From positions 1 through 64,000 of the forward strand of contig NZ_QEQQ01000014.1 of the NCBI RefSeq assembly GCF_003097235.1: 64,000 nucleotides of DNA, given 5' to 3'. The notes under the pieces are model-generated. The model made no database searches and was not told the origin of the DNA. It saw only the letters and a program-made list of their open reading frames with translations. The stretch is from Pseudomonas sp. CC120222-01a. GTDB taxonomy: Bacteria; Pseudomonadota; Gammaproteobacteria; Pseudomonadales; Pseudomonadaceae. Of the stretch, positions 59,244 through 64,000 are shown piece after piece (positions within the stretch are counted from its first letter, which is position 1; every line of letters starts with the position of its first letter). Both the position numbers and the translations under genes were made by a program.

Positions 59244-59517
59244 AATCATTAAATCCTTTTAGATCAACAGGTTGCGTCAAATGCGACGCTTGCGGTGTTG
59301 CCTTGTGGGCGTTGTTTTGTTGATCGGGTGTTGCGCTGCAGACAGTTGGCCGAGTGTTGGCGGCTGTACAGTTGGGAGAGTTATAGCGGAATTGTGATTG
59401 TCAAAAAAAGAATAAGAATTCATATTCTTATATCTGTTGTTGGCTTCGGGTGAATGTCGGGCTATGGCATCAGGGCATAAAGGTGGTGGACTTGGGATTT
59501 GTGGTGGTGCACAAACC

Positions 59518-59760
59518 GAGCGCCGCCCGCGCGGCGCATCGCGGGCAAGCCCGCTCCCACATTTGTTTCGGGCCAGTTACTCCTGTGATGCCAACAGGAG
59601 CAGCCTTGTTGGCATGGCGATACATCTCGGTGGGCGCTGATACTGCTCCACCTGTCTCCAGTCATGCACCAAGGCGGTCCCTGTTAGCCTCACAGGAGTG
59701 ACTGGCCTGAAACAGATGTGGGAGCGGGCTTGCCCGCGATGCGCCGCGCGGGCGGCGCTC
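59518..59760. repeat. Large inverted repeat (REPIN/MITE-like), arms of about 84 bases
   Basis: The arms 59518-59601 and 59677-59760 are reverse complements with about seven mismatches. Each contains a REP core (gcgggcaagcccgctcccaca) flanked by gagcgccgcccgcgcggcgc. The loop is about 75 bases. No transposase is encoded. It fills most of the 775-base gap between sfnE and the aldehyde dehydrogenase; nothing else was recognised in 59761-59961. Confidence 0.8.
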
Positions 59761-59961
59761 GATCTCACAGGCGCTGAAAGCCTCAAGGCAAGCACCTGTC
59801 AGCCATAACACGCCATCAAGCCAAGCACACAGTGATTTGGCCAGCGTGACATTCTCTTGAGGCTGCCTGACAAAACGTCGTACGGGGCTGGCAGGCGGGT
59901 GGGCGGGCGTTTGAAGATCGGCCGACAGACCTTTTTTGCGCTGCCATCCAGGAGTCATGTC

Positions 59962-61449
59962 ATGAGCGATATCCAGCTGTTACCTGCCGTGGTCGAGTTC
60001 CTCGACAGGCCCCATGGCCATTTCATCGAGGGCCAGTACCTGGCGGGCGAGGCGGGGCTGTCGATCGCCATCCATGACCCGTCAAGCGGTACGGTCATCG
60101 CTCAAGTGGCCGAGGCCAGCGATGGCGAAGTCGAGCGCGCAGTGCGCAGCGCGCGGCAAGCCTTCAAGGGCGCCTGGGCCGAAGTTTCGCCTTACCAGAA
60201 AGGCGTGGTATTGAACCGTCTGGCCGATCTGATCGAGGCCAATGCCGAGGAACTGGCGCAGCTCGAAACCCTGTGCTCGGGCAAGTCGATCAACCTCACC
60301 CGCGGCCTGGAAATCGCCCAAAGCGTGGTGTTCCTGCGTTACTTCGCCGGTTGGGCGAGCAAGATCACCGGGCAGACCATGACGCCGTCGATCCCGTCGT
60401 TTGCCGGCGAGCGCTACACCGCGTTCACCCTGCGCGAGCCGGTGGGCGTGGTGGCCGGGATCGTGCCGTGGAACTTCTCGGTGATGATCGGCATCTGGAA
60501 GATCGCCTCGGCGCTGGTCACCGGTTGCACCATCGTCATCAAACCCAGCGAGTTCACCCCGCTGACGCTGCTGCGCATTGCCGAGCTGGCGATCGAGGCG
60601 GGTGTGCCGGCGGGCGCACTCAACGTCCTGAACGGGCGCGGGCAGGCCGGGCAGCGGCTGATCGAGCACCCGGACGTGGCCAAGGTGGCCTTCACCGGTT
60701 CTGTACCCACCGGCATCGCGGTGGGCAAGGCGGCGATGGCGGCCAACCTGACCCGTGCCACCCTGGAACTGGGCGGCAAGAATGCCGCAGCGCTGCTGGC
60801 CGATGTCGACGTCGATGCTGCCGTGGCCGGTATCGTGCAAACGGCCTATGTGCACCAGGGGCAGGTGTGCGCATCACCCGAGCGGTTGTATGTGCACCAC
60901 AGCAAGGTCGAGGAATTCACTCGCAAGCTGGGCGCGGCGCTGGGGCAGATGAAGATCGGTTCGGCCCTGGACCCCGAGGCGCAGTTCGGGCCGCTGGCCA
61001 ATGCCGCGCACCTGCAGAAGATTCTCGGCTTCTTCGAGCGGGCGCGGGCCAACAACACGGTGGTGTGTGGTGCCAGGGCAGTGGACCGGCCGGGCTACTT
61101 CGTCGAGCCGACCGTGGTGCTGGCCAACGGTGCCAGTGACCCGTTGCTGCATGAAGAAACCTTCGGGCCGATCGTCTGCGTGCTGCCGTTCGACAACGAG
61201 CAAGAGCTGGTAGAGCTGATGAACGACAGCCCTTATGGCCTGACCGCCAGCCTGTGGACCAACGACCTGTCAAAGGCGCTGCGGCTGATTCCGCAGATCG
61301 AGGCCGGCACGGTATGGGTCAACATGCACACCTTCCTCGACCCGGCGGTGCCGTTTGGCGGGACCAAGGCTTCGGGGGTGGGGCGTGAGTTAGGCAGTGC
61401 ATTCATCGAGGACTACACCGAGTTGAAGTCTGTGATGATCAGGTATTGA
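59962..61449 (+). CDS. NAD(P)-dependent aldehyde dehydrogenase (phenylacetaldehyde dehydrogenase-like)
   Basis: This 495-aa ALDH-superfamily enzyme closely resembles phenylacetaldehyde dehydrogenases (FeaB/PeaE type) in length and sequence. VPWNFSVMIGIWK is at 168-180, FTGS near 244-247, the general base Glu269 in LELGGKN and nucleophile Cys303 in GQVCASPERLY. WVNMHTFLDPAVPFGG near the C-terminus is typical of this subgroup. The start at 59962 follows AGGAG. It is a single gene, with no phenylethylamine oxidase beside it in this window, so the substrate stays open. It converges with the betaine-type permease, sharing a strong hairpin. Confidence 0.88.
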   Translation: MSDIQLLPAVVEFLDRPHGHFIEGQYLAGEAGLSIAIHDPSSGTVIAQVAEASDGEVERAVRSARQAFKGAWAEVSPYQKGVVLNRLADLIEANAEELAQLETLCSGKSINLTRGLEIAQSVVFLRYFAGWASKITGQTMTPSIPSFAGERYTAFTLREPVGVVAGIVPWNFSVMIGIWKIASALVTGCTIVIKPSEFTPLTLLRIAELAIEAGVPAGALNVLNGRGQAGQRLIEHPDVAKVAFTGSVPTGIAVGKAAMAANLTRATLELGGKNAAALLADVDVDAAVAGIVQTAYVHQGQVCASPERLYVHHSKVEEFTRKLGAALGQMKIGSALDPEAQFGPLANAAHLQKILGFFERARANNTVVCGARAVDRPGYFVEPTVVLANGASDPLLHEETFGPIVCVLPFDNEQELVELMNDSPYGLTASLWTNDLSKALRLIPQIEAGTVWVNMHTFLDPAVPFGGTKASGVGRELGSAFIEDYTELKSVMIRY

Positions 61450-61455
61450 GCCAAG

Positions 61456-61501
61456 CCAGGCTTAGGGGCGCGGTCACTTGCCACCGCGCCCATAAGCCTG
61501 G
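61456..61501. terminator. Bidirectional hairpin overlapping the permease stop codon
   Basis: The arms 61456-61474 and 61483-61501 pair at 18 of 19 positions (CCAGGCTTA, GGGCGCGGT and mirrors) around an 8-base loop. The stop codon and last codons of the minus-strand permease lie inside it. It separates two convergent genes. Confidence 0.8.
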
Positions 61502-62322
61502 CTGATCCGGTCGATCACCATCGCCAGCGCGACGATGGCCAACCCGGCTTCGACCCCTTGGCCGACGTTCAGCGTCTGGATCCCCGCCAACACATCCTCA
61601 CCCAGCCCCCGGGCACCGATCATCGACGCCACCACCACCATCGACAAGGCCATCATCACCGACTGGTTGAGGCCGGCCATGATGCTCGGCAGTGCCAGCG
61701 GCAGGGCGATGCGCCGCAGCCGCTGCCAGCGGCCGGCGCCCAGGCCGTGGGCGGCCTGCAGCAGCGAGGGGTCGATCTGGCTCAGGCCCAGCTCGGTCAG
61801 CCGTACCAGCGGCGGCAAGGCGTAGATCAAGGTGGCGAACACCGCCGGCACCTTGCCCAGGCCGAACAGCATCAGCACCGGGATCAGGTAGACGAAGGCC
61901 GGCAGCGTCTGCATCACGTCCAGCACCGGCAACAGCAGGCGCCGGGCCAGCGGGCGGGTGGCCAGCAGAATCCCCAGCGGCACGCCGACCAGCACGCACA
62001 GGCCGGTACTGACCAGCACCAGGGCCAAGGTCTGCAGCAGTTTGTCCCACAGCCCGAGCATGCCGATGAACGCCAGCAGCGCCACCAGCACCAGGCTGCG
62101 CAGCAGGCTGCGGCTGGCGTGCCAGGCAAGCAGGCCGACCAGCAGCAACAGCAGCCACCAGGGCATCAGGCGCAGCAGGTTCTCCAGGCCGACCAGCAGT
62201 TGCAGCAGCTGGTCGGAGACGCTGCGCAGGTGGTCGCCATAGTGCAGCACCAGCCAGTCGACCAGGCGGTTGATGGTGTCGGCGAAGGACAGTTGCAGGG
62301 CTTCGGGGAAGCCCGTGCTCAC
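61474..62322 (-). CDS. Glycine betaine/choline-type ABC permease (ProW/ChoW)
   Basis: This is a 282-aa inner-membrane permease of the ProW group with BPD_transp_1 domain. The DVMQTLPAFVYLIPVLMLFGLG stretch, here cut in two by a proline, LTELGLSQIDPSLLQAAHGLGA and the late ASMIGARGLGEDVLAGIQTLNVGQG are highly typical of betaine/choline permeases. A GTG start at 62322 overlaps the substrate-binding gene stop (GTGA) and has GAGG upstream. The matching ATPase gene is not found next to it; the downstream gene converges. It would need an ATPase encoded elsewhere. Confidence 0.9.
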   Translation of the reverse strand: MSTGFPEALQLSFADTINRLVDWLVLHYGDHLRSVSDQLLQLLVGLENLLRLMPWWLLLLLVGLLAWHASRSLLRSLVLVALLAFIGMLGLWDKLLQTLALVLVSTGLCVLVGVPLGILLATRPLARRLLLPVLDVMQTLPAFVYLIPVLMLFGLGKVPAVFATLIYALPPLVRLTELGLSQIDPSLLQAAHGLGAGRWQRLRRIALPLALPSIMAGLNQSVMMALSMVVVASMIGARGLGEDVLAGIQTLNVGQGVEAGLAIVALAMVIDRISQAYGRGGK

Positions 62323-63335
62323 AGGCTGGCCTCGACCTTGCCGGCCACGTCAGCAGGTAGCCAGGCTTTCCACACATCGGGGTTGGCGCGCAGGAACGCC
62401 TTGGCGGCATCGGTGGGTGGCTGGCGCTTTTCGTTCATCTCGGCCAGAGCTTTGTTCAGTCGGTCGATGGGCAGGTCGACCTTCTCGAACACGGCTACCA
62501 GGTCCGGGTAGCCATCACGAAATGCCTTGGACACACCGACCGACAACTTCGCGGGCAACGACTGGCTGCCCTTCGGGTTGGGGTTTTTTGCGTCGGTCAG
62601 GGTGGCCCAGGCCGCCGCATCGAAGGGGGGCTCCTGCAGGCGCACCAGGTCGTAGCGGCCAATCAGCGGGGTGGGGCTCCAGTAATAGAACAGCACCGGC
62701 TGGCCGCGGCGGATGGCCGAGCTGATCTCGGCGTCCAACGCCGCGCCCGAGCCGCTGCGGAAGTTGTTGTACAGCCCGTCCAGCCCATAGGCCTTGAGCT
62801 TCTGGCTGTTGACGGTCTCGGAGGTCCAGCCGCTGGGGCTGTTGAGGAAGCGGCCCTTGTCTGGCATCTCAGGGTCGCGGAACACCTGCGGGTAGCGCTT
62901 GAGGTCGTCGACGCTGCGCAGGTCCGGTGCCAGTGGCTTGAGGTTGCGGGCCGGGTCGCCCTTGATCACGTAGGCCGGTACCCACCAACCTTCCTCGGCG
63001 TTCTTCACCGTGTCGCCCAGGGCGAAGACCTGGCCGGCCTGCTCGGCCTTGACCCAGGCGGGGCTGCGCCCGGCCCACTCTTCGGCGATCACCTGCAGGT
63101 CGTTGCGGGCCAGCGCCACCTCCATGCTCACGGAGCTGCCGGGGAGGGTGTCGGTGGGGTAACCGTAACCGTGTTCGACGATGTGACGCAGGATTTCCGT
63201 GGTCAGGGCGCCGCTCTCCCAGCCGATGGCGCCGAAGTGGATGGGGTTGGCTTGCTCTGCCGATGCGGCACTGTCGGTGCTGGCCAGGCCGATGGCAAGC
63301 AGCAGGCTCGCCAGCAGCGTTGGAAGTTTCTTCAT
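62319..63335 (-). CDS. Glycine betaine/choline-type ABC substrate-binding protein
   Basis: This is a 338-aa periplasmic protein of the OpuAC/ProX family with a Sec signal peptide (KKLPTLLASLLLAIGLA, cut near ASA-EQ). It begins with IHFGAIGWESGALTTEILRHIVE and carries aromatic ligand-box residues in the WAGRSPAW, EEGWWVPAY and FYYWSPTPL segments, as expected for a quaternary-ammonium cage. The start at 63335 has GAGG upstream. It is the first gene of a two-gene operon with the permease. The ligand could be betaine, choline, carnitine or dimethylsulfoniopropionate. Confidence 0.9.
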   Translation of the reverse strand: MKKLPTLLASLLLAIGLASTDSAASAEQANPIHFGAIGWESGALTTEILRHIVEHGYGYPTDTLPGSSVSMEVALARNDLQVIAEEWAGRSPAWVKAEQAGQVFALGDTVKNAEEGWWVPAYVIKGDPARNLKPLAPDLRSVDDLKRYPQVFRDPEMPDKGRFLNSPSGWTSETVNSQKLKAYGLDGLYNNFRSGSGAALDAEISSAIRRGQPVLFYYWSPTPLIGRYDLVRLQEPPFDAAAWATLTDAKNPNPKGSQSLPAKLSVGVSKAFRDGYPDLVAVFEKVDLPIDRLNKALAEMNEKRQPPTDAAKAFLRANPDVWKAWLPADVAGKVEASL

Positions 63336-63491
63336 CGGGGCCTCTTCATTACCGTGCCTTGGGTGGAGCAAGTGTAGACGACGGATCTGTGCGCCCCGCC
63401 AGGAAGGCTTTCGTCATGGCAGCGAGGGGGGGCGGAAGGAACAATCCAGCGGCGCATGACACCCCGTCATGCCCTTGAGGAGTGCAGGCCA

Positions 63492-64000
63492 ATGAACCTC
63501 GATCTGGATTTCGTGTACTACCGCAACCTTCGTTTCGACGGCAAGTTTCATGTTCGATGTGCCGGCGGCGATCTCGACAAGGTTGCGCGCATCCGCTATG
63601 AGCTGGAGCGGATGGAACCGCAAGGGTTGGTACACCTGACGGGTGAATCGAGCGTCTCCATGGCATTCAGCGGTGCGCTGGTCGACCATGGATGCCCGGC
63701 AACGCTGTTCACCACGGCGCGTTCGGGTAGCTACCGGATCAGCCCCAGGGCCATCCTGCTCGATGCCCAGGCCCTGGCGCACGGCTTGCCGCCGGGCGCG
63801 CGCGGCGTGATCGACCTGGAGCCACTGACGCTGGTCATCACCGAGCAGGATCTGACCCGAAGCGTTGTCGATGCCGTGCCGCTGCGCCGTCGTCGCCGTG
63901 CGCTGGCGGAACCGGCGGCTGCGCCATCGCTCGATGACCCCTTCGCCCAGCTGGGTGAGCCTGCCGGCCACCCGGCTGTTGGCACATCACTGCCGCCGCT
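63492..64000 (+). CDS. Hypothetical protein, cut by the window end
   Basis: This is an open frame from the ATG at 63492 to the window end (169 complete codons, no stop). It begins MNLDLDFVYYRNLRFDG and continues with VRCAGGDLDKVARIRYELERM and LLDAQALAHGLPPGARGVIDL, then a basic RRRRRA stretch and a Pro/Ala-rich region. A GAGGAG and a GCAGG lie upstream, and codon use is GC-rich in third positions, so it looks real. I recognise no family. It is divergent from the betaine-type operon. Confidence 0.6.
   Translation, partial: MNLDLDFVYYRNLRFDGKFHVRCAGGDLDKVARIRYELERMEPQGLVHLTGESSVSMAFSGALVDHGCPATLFTTARSGSYRISPRAILLDAQALAHGLPPGARGVIDLEPLTLVITEQDLTRSVVDAVPLRRRRRALAEPAAAPSLDDPFAQLGEPAGHPAVGTSLPP

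Overview
The window looks like chromosome of a fluorescent Pseudomonas, most likely of the P. putida group. The evidence is the high GC content, the many REP palindromes of the type 'gcgggcttgcccgctcccaca', the sfnE-sfnC-sfnR sulfur operon, and close resemblance of many products to P. putida proteins. This is recognition from memory, not a database search. No tRNA, rRNA, CRISPR array, transposase or integrase was seen.

Layout. (1) 0.1-2.0 kb: a DkgB-type aldo/keto reductase and an EamA exporter. (2) 2.2-13.4 kb: an uncharacterised oxidative catabolic region of amine/amino-acid type. It has a FAD oxidoreductase, 2-hydroxyacid dehydrogenase and aldehyde dehydrogenase operon; a divergent GlxA-type AraC regulator; an MFS, cupin and RidA operon; a GlpD-like gene; and a DAO plus P5C-reductase-like operon. 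The MFS and DAO operons share a promoter element with identical spacing. (3) 13.5-14.8 kb: a GNAT acetyltransferase and a glutathione S-transferase. (4) 14.9-26.4 kb: a probable organosulfur-scavenging block with a TonB receptor, a Dpp-type ABC transporter, SfnB/DszC-type and NtaA-type flavin monooxygenases and a Tas reductase. (5) 26.4-45.3 kb: a Tc insecticidal-type toxin cluster with a TcA split in two, a 1320-aa protein of seven tandem modules, and an enlarged TcB. (6) 45.6-53.4 kb: a second Dpp-type ABC transporter with an SfnB-type monooxygenase and an MFS gene. (7) 53.5-56.3 kb: the TcC component with a variable C-terminal effector domain. (8) 56.3-59.2 kb: sfnECR. (9) 60-63.3 kb: an aldehyde dehydrogenase and a betaine-type ABC pair, followed by a gene cut by the window end.

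How the parts work together. Four -24/-12 (sigma-54) promoters lie just upstream of the TonB receptor, both ABC operons and sfnE. SfnR is a sigma-54 activator without a sensor domain and is encoded here. I therefore infer one SfnR/sigma-54 sulfur-starvation regulon across the window. Organosulfur compounds would enter through the TonB receptor and ABC systems and be opened by reduced-flavin monooxygenases, with SfnE a possible supplier of the reduced flavin.

The most striking structural signal is a 44-bp direct repeat (one mismatch) of the 3' end of the first ABC ATPase gene, found again just after TcB. It brackets the TcA-TcB genes as a discrete 19-kb insert between two ABC operons that were probably once adjacent. 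TcA, TcB and the separately placed TcC share an upstream element (TTTT-n2-CAGT, 21 bp, nTArC). This suggests that the split toxin locus is still co-regulated.
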